From: Nemertoderma westbladi | Lineage: Eukaryota > Xenacoelomorpha > Nemertodermatida > Nemertodermatidae | Assembly: GCA_032718475.1 (NCBI GenBank) | Contig: JAUCBJ010008551.1 | Location: 1-64,000, forward strand | Length of the DNA stretch: 64,000 nucleotides | Direction of reading: 5' to 3' | Shown here: piece by piece, positions 9,963-20,932 of the stretch | Layout: every line of letters begins with the position of its first letter | Numbering within the stretch: the first letter of the stretch is position 1 | Notes under the pieces: model-generated | What the model saw: only the letters and a program-made list of their open reading frames with translations | Databases searched by the model: none | What the model was told of the DNA's origin: nothing | Position numbers and translations under genes: made by a program

Positions 9963-11531
9963 TTAACCCTATTAAACCCTGGGAGGAGGGTCAATATGAC
10001 CCCCCCCCAGTGGTTTTTTTATTATAATTCTGAAACAAACGCAGTTGGGAATCTGAAATTTTATGACTTTTCCTAAAAATCTATTGTCTTCCTAGCAGTG
10101 AAAACCGTTTTCAAAAATATTGGGTACTTTTCGAGTTATAGCACCATTTTTTAACCCTACTTTTGGCACTTTTTTTGAGACGTTTTTTGAAAATTACATT
10201 TCATTAAATATGAATTGTAACATCTCTATTTTTGATTTACACCGGTTTTTTGGTGTTAGAAATTGGATGGAATTCATATAAATTGATTTAGAAATTTCAA
10301 ACTTGTTTTTTTCGGTGGATGCTAAATTTTGGTGCCAGCACCAAATTTTGAAATATGTCAATTTTGTAAATTGATTGTTTGAAACTTGTTTTTTACGCAA
10401 TTGGGGTTTTTTGGGGTTCTGGATTCGATGAAATATATACGAGTTGCACCAAGCGTATCAAACTTGTATTTTTTGGTGAGACTGTGTGCAAATTTTGGTG
10501 CTAGCACGAAATTTTGAAAATCCATTTAATAGATAAAATTGCTTGTGACAATTTATTTCTTGCGTTTTAGAGATTTACGGCTGTTCTGAATTCAATGGAA
10601 TATATAATTATCGAACTAAACATCTCAAACTTGTATTTTTTGGATGTGGGTGCAAAATGTGGTGCTAGCACCAAATTTTGAAAACCATCAAATATATCAA
10701 TTGATTGTGTCACCTTGTTTCTTGCGCTATACGGGTTTGTGATGGTTCTGAATTCAATGGAATCAGTAAAAATTTCATAAGAGTTCTCAAACTTGTATTT
10801 TTCGCCGGTGGGTGAAAATTGTTGTGCTAGCACCAAATTTTGGAAAATATGCAAATTGATCAGTAGATAGTATCACCTTGTTTCTTGCATTATAGGGGTT
10901 TATGAGGGTCCTGAATCCGATGGAAACAATAAAAACAGCACTGGACATCGCAAACTTGTACTTTTTGGTGATGGGTACGAAATTTGGTGCTAGCACCAAA
11001 ATTTGCCAAATTACGCCGAAAAATACAAGTAGCAATGATCTGGCATATTAGAAATGTATTCCATTAGAATCAGCGCCCTCGAAAACCTGAAAATGTGAAT
11101 TTATAGCATCGTATAAGTGAATTAAAAATTTTGTGTTCTAACTGAAAAGTGCTGGTTACTTGTTTTTTTCATTTTTTTCCTACGCAGAGGGGATTAAACA
11201 GCCATTTATAGTAATCACATCATTTTTAAATATTTTTTAATGTATTTTGCACCCCAGAAAACCTGTATTGAAAAATAATTAGCCGAAAATGTAACTTTCA
11301 AATTTTGTGAAAATTGAGCACTACTTGTAATTTTGGTGCTGCAATATAACCACCCCAGTACATTTTTTCGAAAATTTTTTTTTTCGGTCGGATCCAGACA
11401 AGTGATACCTACGTACAAACAAAAAATCAGACGTTTTCGTAAACATTTGTAGATTTTAGAGGGGGGGGGGTCAATATGACCCCTCCCCGGTATTTGTACA
11501 ACATTTTATAGCCCGGTACTAATAGGGTTAA
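9963..11531. mobile_element. Non-autonomous piggyBac-like element
   Basis: TTAA occurs at both borders (9963-9966 and 11528-11531), followed by the 8-bp inverted ends CCCTATTA and TAATAGGG. TTAA targets with CCC ends are the signature of piggyBac elements. Just inside each end lies a GGGTCAATATGACCC palindrome (9988-10002 and 11468-11482) next to a C or G tract. The interior is AT-rich with no transposase; it carries a five-unit repeat (see next entry). Open frames on the minus strand at 10194-11035 come from that repeat and are frameshifted. Confidence 0.75.
10240..11010. repeat. Five imperfect ~164-bp units centred on GGTGCTAGCACC
   Basis: The palindrome GGTGCTAGCACC or a one- or two-base variant occurs at 10331, 10497, 10661, 10823 and 10986, at spacings of 166, 164, 162 and 163 bp. 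Each unit also carries TCAAACTTGTATTTTT about 25-40 bp before the palindrome and a GAAT/C-x-x-GATGGAA word before that. The units are diverged, so the tandem array is old. Confidence 0.75.
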
Positions 11532-12632
11532 AGTTAATTTGGAAGAAATGGATAATATAAAAATCATTGTTGGATTGATTAATGTCAATAGTAAGTTCAT
11601 TAGCTCATTGACTTAATCGGGTTTGTTTCGTTACTCTGCAACAACCAACGGGATGATGTTTAATCTGGACTTCAACGTAGTCGGATTTATACTTAGACGA
11701 CATTGTGTATTACACAGATTTTGCTTCTAAATTGGTGCTCATTGTGTAAGACAACATGATACACCTTTTGAAGATTTCGTTAATGGAAAGTCATTTCTTT
11801 ATTTTACCGTAGCATCCATTATGTTGATTACATTATCAGGATCTTTTCTCTCCAAGTTCTATTGCGTTCTTCATTGTATTATTACGTCGAAATTTATGTT
11901 ATTAACCACAAATATAAGATAATAGTGGTCTTGTATGAATAATTAATTTGCATCATCGAGGGTATAATACCTGTGCACACGCTTTGTATTATTATGTTTT
12001 ATCAAATAATAATTATTAAATGTTTACATTAAATTAAGGTTAATATTAAGCGTTTTTTTACATTAAAAAGTGGTTGTGATAAAGTAAATTAAATAAAGGA
12101 AATAATCACATGACATGTTCAAGTCAGGATGAGAATTATTCAAAATTTATGGTTCAACTGAAAATTAGTCATTGTAGACAGACCTCTATAACACAATTGC
12201 TTTTGAATTCAAAAATGTGGATAGGGTGTAGGGATAAGGTATTAATAATAAATTTTTGTTGATATATGTTGTGTTCTCCCTCCAGCAAAACAATTCACTG
12301 TTTTTATATTATCTCAAATAAAGAACCCCGAGGGAAAAACTGGTTCTTGAAGAGTTGCCGAGACTAAAATGAGAACGCTGGTATCGCAGGTGTGGAATGG
12401 GTTCTTATGGTGCGTACGCCGGGTGCACCTACTCGTTTGTTATAACCTGTTTTCTAATGACAATTTTATTCCAGTATCTAGTAGAAGAGAGTTCTAAATT
12501 TCGGGTCAAGATAGTTTTATATAATTTCGGATTGCAACAAACTTTTAAATCTTGAGTGATAATATGGAACTTTATCCGACAATTGTCGATATTAAGTAAA
12601 TAGGATAGAGATAGAATATATATAGGATAGTA
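11532..12632. other. AT-rich spacer without gene
   Basis: No convincing coding frame, repeat or RNA gene seen. Confidence 0.3.
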
Positions 12633-13217
12633 GATACTACTACTACTAGGATCGGCATGCTGCATTGCAGCTGCATTTTTAAGAATGCTGTGCCGGCTTA
12701 TCGACAAAATTGCACCGCCACAACTCCCTATCACCCATGACATTTGCTAGATCATCCGCATCTTCAAGGCCAGTATCCTTTAAGATGCGTCTCAAGAAAG
12801 TCATGGGCTGTCCACCATGCTTATTCACTCCATGAGGCTGCCAAAGTACAAGATTATGCACTGGCTGGTCCTCACGGCGAAGCAATGTCCTGCAAAGCGG
12901 AGGCGATTTTGTTCTAGTGTCAAGCTTGGGGGAACCAATGAGACACCTCCAATGTTATATAGTGTCTGGTTGGAGATGTGTGCATTGTACTTGACACAAT
13001 GAACCCAGCGTAGCATTCTTTTGAATGTGCCATCCAGAGATTTGGTGTCCTCAGCAGTTAGAGCACAGCATGGACTCCCATAGAGGAGTACCGGAACTAC
13101 TGCTGCTCTAAATAATCGGACCTTAAGTTTCCGATTAATTCTCGTTGAATTCCAAATCCTGGAAAGCCTATTCAAGGCTGCCCATGCTTTTCCCTTACGT
13201 ATTCGAAGGTCCTCACC
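12633..13217 (-). pseudogene. LINE reverse transcriptase C-terminal end, with 3' tail
   Basis: Read on the minus strand, this encodes the part of a LINE ORF2 after the polymerase core: K-G-K-A-W-A-A-L-N-R-L-S, then F-R-A-A-V-V-P-V-L-L-Y-G-S, L-D-G-T-F-K-R-M-L-R and R-L-R-F-A-G-H-C. The reading shifts frame near 12830-12890 and continues to a C-terminal D-K-P-A-Q-H-S. A short 3' UTR with TGCAGCTGCATT is followed by a (TAG)n tail near 12637, as in RTE-like LINEs with 3' triplet tails. It is the same family as 28.35-29.40 kb. It is cut at 13217, exactly where the LTR of the next element begins, so that element inserted into this LINE. Confidence 0.7.
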
Positions 13218-14300
13218 TGACAAGGACTGCCCTTAGCAGTCCCTGGCCAACAGCAGTTATTACGAGCCTGAAAAGGACATCGAAAACTGCTGCTTGTGTC
13301 AGGGATTTGCGACGGGAACCGACGACAGACCCCTAGCCAAGCTGTACTGGTTCCTGACCGATCCCTTCGGGGTTCGGGAAGGGTGGGATGGACACGCGAA
13401 CGGGTTGACCGACTAACGGATGAAGGGTTCGACAAGGACTTCCTTCCTGAAGTGGGTTCCACAACCGGCGTTAGTACGAGCCTGAATATGGACTCGGAAA
13501 ACCACCAACCATTGGGGCTCATGACGGGCTGACAGACCCCTTGCCAAGCCGTACTGGTTCCTGACCGGATACCTTCGGGGTTCGGGAAGGGTGGGACAGA
13601 CACGCAACGGGGTCGAAAGACAAAGGACTGGACTCTACTGGCCTACCGACTGTTCGGAGCAGCTTCTCGGCTGCCAAAGCGACTACGAGCCTGAATAAGG
13701 ACTCGTAAAGCCTAGGTGGTTGGGTCCCTGCGATGAACCGATGGACCCCTAGCCAAGCCGTACTGGTTCCTGATGACCGATCCTTTCGGGGTTTTGGAAG
13801 GGTGGGACGGGCACGCAAACGGGTCCACCGACACGACAGACCCCTAGCCAAGCCGTACTGGTTCCTGATGACCGATCCCTTCTGGGTTCGGGAAGGGTGG
13901 GACGGACACGCAACAGGGTCGACCGACACTGACACTACGGTACCGAGACTACTACCGAGGGAAAATGGGGAACATTAGTTAGGTTAAAATCCAAAGCGAA
14001 CAGTGGGTAATTAAATAATGTACTGTAGGGATTTATATTGTCGTGTTATATTATTGTGAATATTTGGTGTATATTGGTTTGGGGAAGCCCAACTTATTGT
14101 CAATCAAGGTTCAACTGTAGGGAAGTTACATTAAAGAGTATATCCAACCAATGAAACTTTTCCTCAACCGCAATCTTGCATTTAAGAAGGTATTCCTTCT
14201 CCACTACCAATATCCGGTGACTGGCCGGGATTCCATGGTCTGAAAAGTTCCGCCTCCAGCATCGGCGTTTTCCCCCATGGTGTCGGGAATAACGGCAACA
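13218..14300 (+). repeat. 5' LTR of BEL/Pao element A
   Basis: Begins TGACAAGGACTGCCC and ends GGAATAACGGCAACA, the TG...CA form of LTRs. The first 750 bp hold five or so copies of a unit with CCAAGCCGTACTGGTTCCTGA, CCTTCGGGGTTCGGGAAGGG and a following ACACGCAA. This makes the U3-like part internally repetitive and GC-rich, while the last 330 bp are AT-rich. Open frames in this stretch are by-products of the repeats. Confidence 0.85.
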
Positions 14301-14352
14301 AAATTGAGAATAAGGGATTCAATTTTGACAGGCTGTCAAAATTGAGAATAAG
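14301..14352 (+). repeat. Hairpin and direct repeat just after the 5' LTR
   Basis: AATTTTGACAG at 14321-14331 pairs with CTGTCAAAATT at 14333-14343 (11-bp arms, one-base loop). AAATTGAGAATAAG occurs at about 14301 and again near 14339. A primer binding site would be expected close by; TGGTGGAAGTTGGGAATCC at about 14370 starts with TGG but I cannot match it to a tRNA. Confidence 0.6.
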
Positions 14353-14545
14353 ACGCGGCCAACTTCAACTGGTGGAAGTTGGGAATCCTACAATACTCTT
14401 CAAACTCTCTCCATGCTTACCCAGCACGCACTACAAGGAAACTCTGGTATTTGGTTTAAGACAAAGCTGTGGTTTAATCAATCGACAAACTCGAACTAAT
14501 AAAATCGTAGTCGGCAGATCATATCTAGAGAGTTGTTAACAGGGA

Positions 14546-16130
14546 ATGGAAGTATCGATCACACCCATTGATATAATCCAAGTTGAGCCAGGAATCTGGC
14601 ACGTCGAAGTCGAAGTACAAGGAACAAACGTTGGACGATTCAGGATTACCGTTTGGGTCGTCCAGGCTGAGTCTGAGACCTACGAGGAACTATTTTACGA
14701 CATTGCATATCTAGCTATCAACGAGGCGCTAGAATGACAACGAATAACGTCCGATGAGATGTACCCCCACACAGACTCGGAAGCCGATGAGATACCGAAC
14801 GTCAAGAACATGACCCGTCGACTAGGCGCTCTCAAAGGCGGAGTCACTCAAGCGTATCAACGTATAGAGAAACAACTCAAGGGAGTCAAAACCCCCCTCA
14901 ACGAGATACCAACTCAGCTAGAGAATATCCGAAGTATCTTACAACGATATGAGAGGATGATACAAGCGTATCAAGAACTCATCCCCGCCACCGATTATGT
15001 AAAGTACCCCAGACTATAAGAACACGTTGTACATCTAGATGAGTTCCGCAAACAACACCGGAGGACCCTCAGCCTCGTGAGAGGCTACGAGGAACAGTAC
15101 TATAAGAGAACTGAAAGAACAGATGCAGAATCGATGCGAACCTCCAGCACCAGGACAGCGATTCATCGAAAGAGAACGAGGTCCTCAAGACACCAGCACT
15201 CCAGCGCTAGGAGCGAGAGATCCGGTTCAACGCGCAGTTCTCAAGGGGGTCAGCCACTCCGTGATCAGCTACGAGAACAGAGGGCATTGGCCCTCAAAGC
15301 TCGGATGGAAGATGAATATGTTCAACTGCAGATGGAACAGGATGTATTAGCAGCCGAACAACGTAAATGAGAGGCCGAACAACAGGCCGAACAACGTAAA
15401 CGTGAGGCCGAACTAGATACCGAACAACGTAAAATGGAGGCAGAAATGCATAAATAACATGCTGAGGCCCAAGCGATTCTCCTCCACAAAAAGAATGCGG
15501 ATATTGCGAAACTTGCGGAATACGAAGCGGGACGGGATCATAGAACGGGATCTCCAACTATATGAGGACTGGGAAAGGGTTATAGAACAGAACTATTAAC
15601 CAATCCCGTTCCCAGAATTAGAGAAGTCATTTACGCCACCGGCGGCGAAACCCCCGAAACCCAAGTTCCCGCCAACCATACAGTCTACGTTATTGGCACA
15701 AGCACCAGTATTCCATCCCCCCCCCCCCCCGGTTACGCTTAAGAATGAGGAACGTTATTTCCCATCCAACCCCACAGTACCGAGCGTTCCCAAGTACGAG
15801 CCTGAAAGGGACTCGGAACGGGACGCCACCCCTCGATCCAACAACCCGTTTACATCCACACCACAAATCCGTAAATGCGTCATCATTAAAACTCCACCTC
15901 TCATCGATCCATCATGCATGTGAGAGAGTGCTAATAACTATAACCCTCCTAGTCATTCTAGTTCAGATGACGTCGGCATTATCCGGGCATTGGAAAACCG
16001 CCTAGCCATGCCCAAGATGGAGATCCGCACCTTCGAAGGAGACCCCGTCGATTACCTCGGATTCAAGAAACGGTTCTTCGCTCAGATTGGGTCAACGGAT
16101 ATAACCGACGCACTAAAACTGGTATATTTA
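14546..16130 (+). pseudogene. BEL/Pao gag, decayed
   Basis: ATG at 14546 opens frame 2. That frame continues to about 15560 with in-frame stops near 14735 (TGA), 15017 (TAA), 15368 (TGA) and 15455 (TAA). It starts with an unidentified 60-residue acidic part, then a helical stretch (R-L-G-A-L-K-G-G-V-T), then an Arg/Ser-rich part, then a coiled coil with E-A-E-Q-Q-A-E-Q-R-K. A proline-rich segment (15693-15923) lies in another frame. At 15951-16130 comes L-x-M-P-K-M-E-I-R-T-F-E-G-D-P, the start of the DUF1759-type gag domain common in BEL elements. It is then lost into an AT-rich run at 16125-16215, so much of gag is deleted. Gag would form the particle shell. Confidence 0.65.
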
Positions 16131-16241
16131 TTTATTATTATTTAAATTATAATTATTATATATTATATATTAAATATTATTATATAATTATTTACTATTA
16201 TTATTATTTATTACGAGGACTACGAGGAACCGACATAAGCC

Positions 16242-17696
16242 GTGGAATGGGCGTGTTATCTTGCAAATTGGGCACCCGAAAGGGAAGGCACCACAATCTC
16301 CCTTCTCTGTCTCTTCTGCGGAGAGAAACATAAGGTGGAATTCTGCAGAAAGTTCCAGTTTGCCGAAATCGTCCCATGCTTCGAGGCGATAATGAAACAC
16401 CGAGGATGCTTCTGGTGTCTTGGAACAGGTCACTATGTTCGGGATTGCGACCAAAGATCGTGCTGCGCGGTCTGTAATGACCTACATCATCACACACTCC
16501 TCCATATCCCCGCAAACTTTGACTTCACCATCATCCCCTTTCGGATCGAAGCCAAACGAAGAGGAGAAACGAACCACGTCTCTAAAGGAACTCGAACGAT
16601 TCAACGGAGGGAAACCAATCCGTTTAAGACCTCCACCGATGTATCACAATTGACAAATATCTCAGCTATGATCAACCTTATAAATCGCCGTTACATGGTC
16701 TTCGCCAAAGTAATACCAGTAAGAATTAAAGGGGTCGGGAAATCCTTGACAACGCTCGCGTTCCTCGACAACGGGTCGGACGGAACCATCATCGACTGGG
16801 ATTTCCTCGATCAACTCGGCCTAGACTACGAACCTTGCAAACGGCCCATACAAACTATCACCGACCATAGAGAAGTAGAGTCCGGGGAGGTGCAGCTCCA
16901 GATGGAAGTAGCCATGAAGTGTTACGAGACGGTCAAGCTGATGATCAAGAACGCCTTGGTACACACCGATCTCCGAGTGCAGTTCCGACAATCAGCTGAA
17001 TACGCACCCCTCATACAGATAGACCGGGAAGATGTAGACCTATGATGTCCACCGTTGGACGTGAACCGAATCACCCTATTGATCGGACTAGACACACCGG
17101 AATTACACATACCCACCGGAGACGTCGCCCGATCTGTAAAGCCGGATGACGGCTTTTATGCCGAACGCACGATCATGGGTTGGACACTCTGCTGCATCTA
17201 AGAGGAGACTACAGACACTTATACATATCTCCCTAAATGCCAGATTAAAGAGAATGCAACATCCGTGGGTTATTGTTCAGCAACAGACCTGGACGAGGAC
17301 TTATTCCTTGAGACTGAGAAAACCCAGCAGGAGATGACCAAATACTTTAATTTAGAGACCCAAGAGTTTGCTGAAAAGGACGATAACCCATCCGAGGAAG
17401 ATCAATATTGTATTGACGTCCTTGATCAGGCCACGTTCAAAGACGGACATTGGTGTTCACCCATGCTATGGAAAGACCCAGATAAACCGATGGCAAATAA
17501 TGCTAACATGGCCCTTAAGCGGCTCAAAGGAATCCTACGCCGGTTAAATTACCAACCCAAGATAAAGGAGAAATATAATAATGTAATCAAAGGATATCTA
17601 GAAGATGGATTGGCGGAAATGGTACCCCGGAATGAACTGCAAGGGGGTAGACGGACATATTATCCCCCAACCCACTATGTGGTAAAATCCGAGTAG
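16242..17696 (+). pseudogene. BEL/Pao zinc knuckles, protease and linker to RT
   Basis: Frame 0 carries two Cys/His clusters: C-L-F-C-G-E-K-H with a later C, and C-F-W-C-L-G-T-G-H-Y-V-R-D-C followed by C-C-A-V-C-N-D-L-H-H-H. They lie at residues about 28-90, as expected for the end of BEL gag. A retropepsin-like segment follows near residue 175, with L-D-N-G-S-D-G-T-I-I; the usual D-S/T-G triad is changed to D-N-G. TGA at 17043 and TAA near 17200 interrupt the frame. Past them it reads M-G-W-T-L and then F-K-D-G-H-W-C-S-P-M-L-W and Y-Y-P-P-T-H-Y-V, which lead directly into BEL-type RT. A one-base shift near 17685 moves the rest to frame 2. Confidence 0.75.
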
Positions 17697-19357
17697 TCAA
17701 TGATGCTGCTGCTATGTATCAAGGCGAATCCCTGAACAGCCAACTCTATACAGGGCCCAACATATACAGTACACTTATCGGCGTGTTGATCCGGTTCAGG
17801 GAAAACCGGATAGCATTCACATGCGACATCAAAGCGATGTTTCACCAGGTCCGAACGCTACAAAAAGACTCAGACTGTCTGCATATATTATGGACGGATA
17901 AAACATTAACTCCACAGGAGTTAAGTCAACTCACATTGAAGGATGTGGACGTAATGCGCATGATCGTCAGGATCTTCGGCGCTAAGGACTCGCCGGTAGC
18001 ATGTAGTGACATGCTGAAGAAAACAGCGACTATGTGCGAAAACGAGTTCCCTCCGACAGTCATAGAAACCATCCGAGAATGCTTCTACATGGACGACAGA
18101 TGCGCCGGTGCCGATAATATTGACGAGGCATATCAGCTAGCGATGGGGATGGTGGAATGTTTAAAGAGAGGAGGTTTCCCCCTCGTAAAGTTCAGATCCC
18201 ACGACAAAACACTTGTGGAAAAGTTTCTGGAAGAAATCAGACTGGACGACAATAAAATGTATTCCGAGGATGTGGATCACCGTGTACTCGGCATTGAATG
18301 GGACATAGAATTGGATGAATTTATCTTCAAATATAACCCCCTACCCAAGCCCATGACGAAAAGGGGATGTTTGTCTATAAAAAGTGCAATATTCGACCCA
18401 CTAAACTTCATATCTCAGGTAACCTTGGCCGGAATGAATCTGATCCAGGAAATGTGGATAGAAGGACTGGGATGGGACAAAGAACTCCCCCCATACCTCA
18501 GTGTCAAATGGAGAAAGTGGACGGAACAACTCGAACATCTACATCTTATGGGGATCCCTTGACCGTTCTTCCTCGATAAACTACCCACCGATATCTTCCA
18601 GCTCCACACTTTCTCAGATGCTTCAAATACCGGAATCGGCGTAGTCACTTTTCTAAAAAGACTAAGTCAAGATGGAAACGGCGATACGAGCTTCTTATTT
18701 TCTAAGGCTAAGACAGTATCCGGGGAATTCGTAGCCACGATACCGAGACTTGAGCTACAGGCCGCAGTTTGGGCAGTGAGACAGAATCACATGGTCATGT
18801 GGAATCTACGAATCCCCATCGAATCGCAACATTTCTGGGTCGATTCGAGTATCGTTCTCTACTAACTCCACTCACCATCATGGTAACACACCACGTTCGT
18901 AGTGAACCGAGCCACAGAGATAAAACAGTGCACCGGCCGAGAACAGTGGCACCATGTAAATGGGAAAGAAAACCCAGCAGACTTGTCGAGCAGAGGCGCC
19001 ACCCCACGACAGCTCGGTAAAAGAAAACTCTGGCTCACCAGCCCGGAATTCCTACAGCAGCCACAATTAACCTGGAGTACCCGATTTGATCCCGAACTCG
19101 ATAGTGGAAAATACTCCGGAGACGACAAGGAAATCTGTAAAGTCCATAGAAGCGCCGCAGTGGAGATCTATAGTTGTCTGACCGAGCCTGCAAAGGTCTC
19201 GGGCAGGCACTATAATGTCGCGACTATCACGCAACCAGCGGCGTCTTTACAACTATTGATCGTGCGAACCTCCTCGATGAGACGTCTCATCCACCACGTC
19301 GTCATAACACTTTGCAACTTCCTGCGGTGGAAAGACAACAAACCGATAGTTCAATGA
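17697..19357 (+). pseudogene. BEL/Pao reverse transcriptase and RNase H
   Basis: Frame 2 reads R-V-V-N-D-A-A-A-M-Y-Q-G-E-S-L-N, F-T-C-D-I-K-A-M-F-H-Q-V (first catalytic Asp) and F-Y-M-D-D-R (catalytic YMDD box, about 18089). The A-I-F-D-P-L-N-F-I-S block typical of Pao/BEL follows. A TGA at 18560-18562 interrupts, then the frame goes on into RNase H: H-T-F-S-D-A-S-N-T-G-I-G, R-L-E-L-Q-A-A-V, W-V-D-S-S-I-V-L. TAA near 18863 and another stop about 20 bp on follow, then V-N-R-A-T-E-I and N-P-A-D-L-S-S-R-G-A. The polymerase would copy element RNA into DNA in the particle. Every block is recognisable, but at least four lesions make it inactive. Confidence 0.85.
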
Positions 19358-19896
19358 AGTATACAAGAACTCATCATTGCGGATAAATGTATTGTTAGAT
19401 ATGTCCAGAAAGTAAGTTTCCCCGACGAGTGGGAACAACTCAGTGCGGGCAAGACCTTGAAACCGGACAGTCCAGTCTACCAATTGAGACCAATGATGGG
19501 AGAAGACGGACTGATTCGACTGAATACCCGGATGGCAAACGCCCCGGTTGAATACAAAGTGAAATACCCAGCGCTTCTGCCCGGAACGTCAACACTAGCC
19601 AAGCTATTAATCCAACAGTGTCACGAGGAAAACCATAACGCAGGACAGAACTGGATTATGGCTAATATACGGCAAAGATATTGGATCACCCACATCCAGC
19701 CACTGATCCCGAAAGTGTTAAAACGTTGTTTTTCCTGCAGAAGATATCTAGCGCCACCGCCACACATCTACAGTCCGATTCCCCACCGTTCTACGTAACC
19801 GGAGTAGACTGTTTCGGACCATTCACAGTCATCGAGCGACGATCCAACATCAAATGCTGGGGAGCCATCTTTACCTGCCTTAGGTCTAGGGCAATA
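19358..19896 (+). pseudogene. BEL/Pao integrase, N-terminal part (split by insertion)
   Basis: After a TGA at 19355-19357 frame 2 stays open to 19798. The zinc-binding HHCC domain is visible: C-H-E-E-N-H-N-A-G-Q, R-Q-R-Y-W-I, and C-F-S-C-R-R. After a frameshift near 19790 comes [10 protein letters not shown] (first catalytic Asp) and [13 protein letters not shown]. The frame breaks at about 19896, where foreign AT-rich sequence starts. The domain resumes at about 20933. Confidence 0.8.
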
Positions 19897-20932
19897 TAAA
19901 AGTGTAAAATAAGTGTAAGTGTAAAAATATAAAAGATGAAATCGCCTCAATTAGTTAGCTGGTGAGTCAACTCGACTCAATTAGTTAGGTGAGTTATCCC
20001 AACTCAATTAGCTTCAACTGGTGAGTCAACTGGAGTTAATTAGTTAGCTGGCGAGTCAAACTCGACTCAATTAAGTTAGCTGGTTTGTGAGTCAAAATCG
20101 ACTATTAGTTAGCTGGTGGGTGAGTCAAATCGACTTATTTAAATTGCTGTGAATTCTAATAGACCCAATTAGTTAGGTAAGTTAACTCATCTTAATTATT
20201 TAGCTGGTGAGTCGAATCGGCCCAATTAGTTAACCTTAAATGCCTAAAATATTAAATAATGCCTATTTGTTTTACCATATGTAAGAAATATATAGTTATT
20301 TATGTACTGTTTTGTTCTATATTCACAGAATTCAAAATTAAAATAAAACGTACTCCAGTGTGTCTGGCTGTGTGTGTCTGGCTGTGTGTGTCTGGATATT
20401 TAATGAGGCTGATTTACTAACGACTGAGCTTGTTTGTACTTGAGTTATGCTCAATCACGCCTTTATAGTTATGCTTTGATTAATAATAATCCCTTAACTC
20501 AACTCAATTACAAATAGTGATAAAAAAGCTAAAACACCCCTTTTATTGAGTATATAATAATGTCTATTTCAGGATGTCAGTAAATGATTTAGTGAGTAAT
20601 TTCTCTGCAATGGAGTTGTGCAATCTCTCGCCAGACACACTGGACGATAAGAAGAAACCGTGGTCTCTCAGTTCTATAGACGGGAGTTGGAGGAAATCCT
20701 TTAGTGCTGGGGGGCGACGGAAGTTTGGTGAGGTTTCATTGCAGTACAGTACAGACATCCGCACATTGATACACAATAAATATATTATTGTTCCTTTTTG
20801 TGTAATTTTCGTGACAGTAAATAGATGGATGATGTTGTTATATTCTGGATTTTGTATTAATATTAATTATGGTTAGAATTAAAAAAATTTTGTTTGAATA
20901 ATATTTATTTGATATTTGATTTTTGATCTACC
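19897..20932. mobile_element. Insertion inside the integrase, carrying a host exon
   Basis: This roughly 1.04-kb AT-rich block interrupts the integrase between R-A-I and V-N-L-T-Q. At 19940-20235 it has about eight irregular copies of a 30-40 bp unit with GAGTCAACTCGACTCAATTA and GTTAGCTGGT. GTGTGTCTGGCT is tandemly repeated at 20355-20395. An exon of calpain type lies at 20574-20730. It ends TCTACCTAG before the integrase resumes. I saw no clear inverted repeat or target duplication. A Helitron-style end (CTRR) is present as CTAG, but the neighbouring base does not fit and no GC-rich hairpin precedes it. Confidence 0.55.
20574..20730 (+). pseudogene. Captured calpain exon (end of protease core, start of the C2-like domain)
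   Basis: Between a TTTCAG acceptor (20569-20574) and a G|GTGAGG donor (near 20731) the sequence encodes about 50 residues: M-S-V-N-D-L-V-S-N-F, M-E-L-C-N-L-S-P-D-T-L, then W-S-L-S-S-I-D-G-S-W-R and S-F-S-A-G-G-R-R. Calpains have F-x-x-L-E-I-C-N-L-T-P-D followed by W-x-x-x-x-x-x-G-x-W and T-A-G-G-C at the border between protease domain IIb and domain III. The splice phase (a G completing Trp before Met-Ser) also fits E-F-W-M-S. It is a single exon in a transposon insertion, so it is most likely a transduced gene fragment. A real calpain gene with a huge intron cannot be excluded, but no other calpain exon is visible. Confidence 0.6.

Noticed and set aside
10194-11035. Repetitive minus-strand protein with Q-N-L-V-L-A-P and K-Y-K-F-E motifs
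   Set aside because: The motif period follows the ~164-bp DNA repeat, and frames shift between units. Better explained as a DNA repeat than as a gene.
13172-13978. Several overlapping ORFs with G-T-S-T-A-W motifs (also 25610-26374)
   Set aside because: They lie inside the two LTRs and reflect their tandem units.
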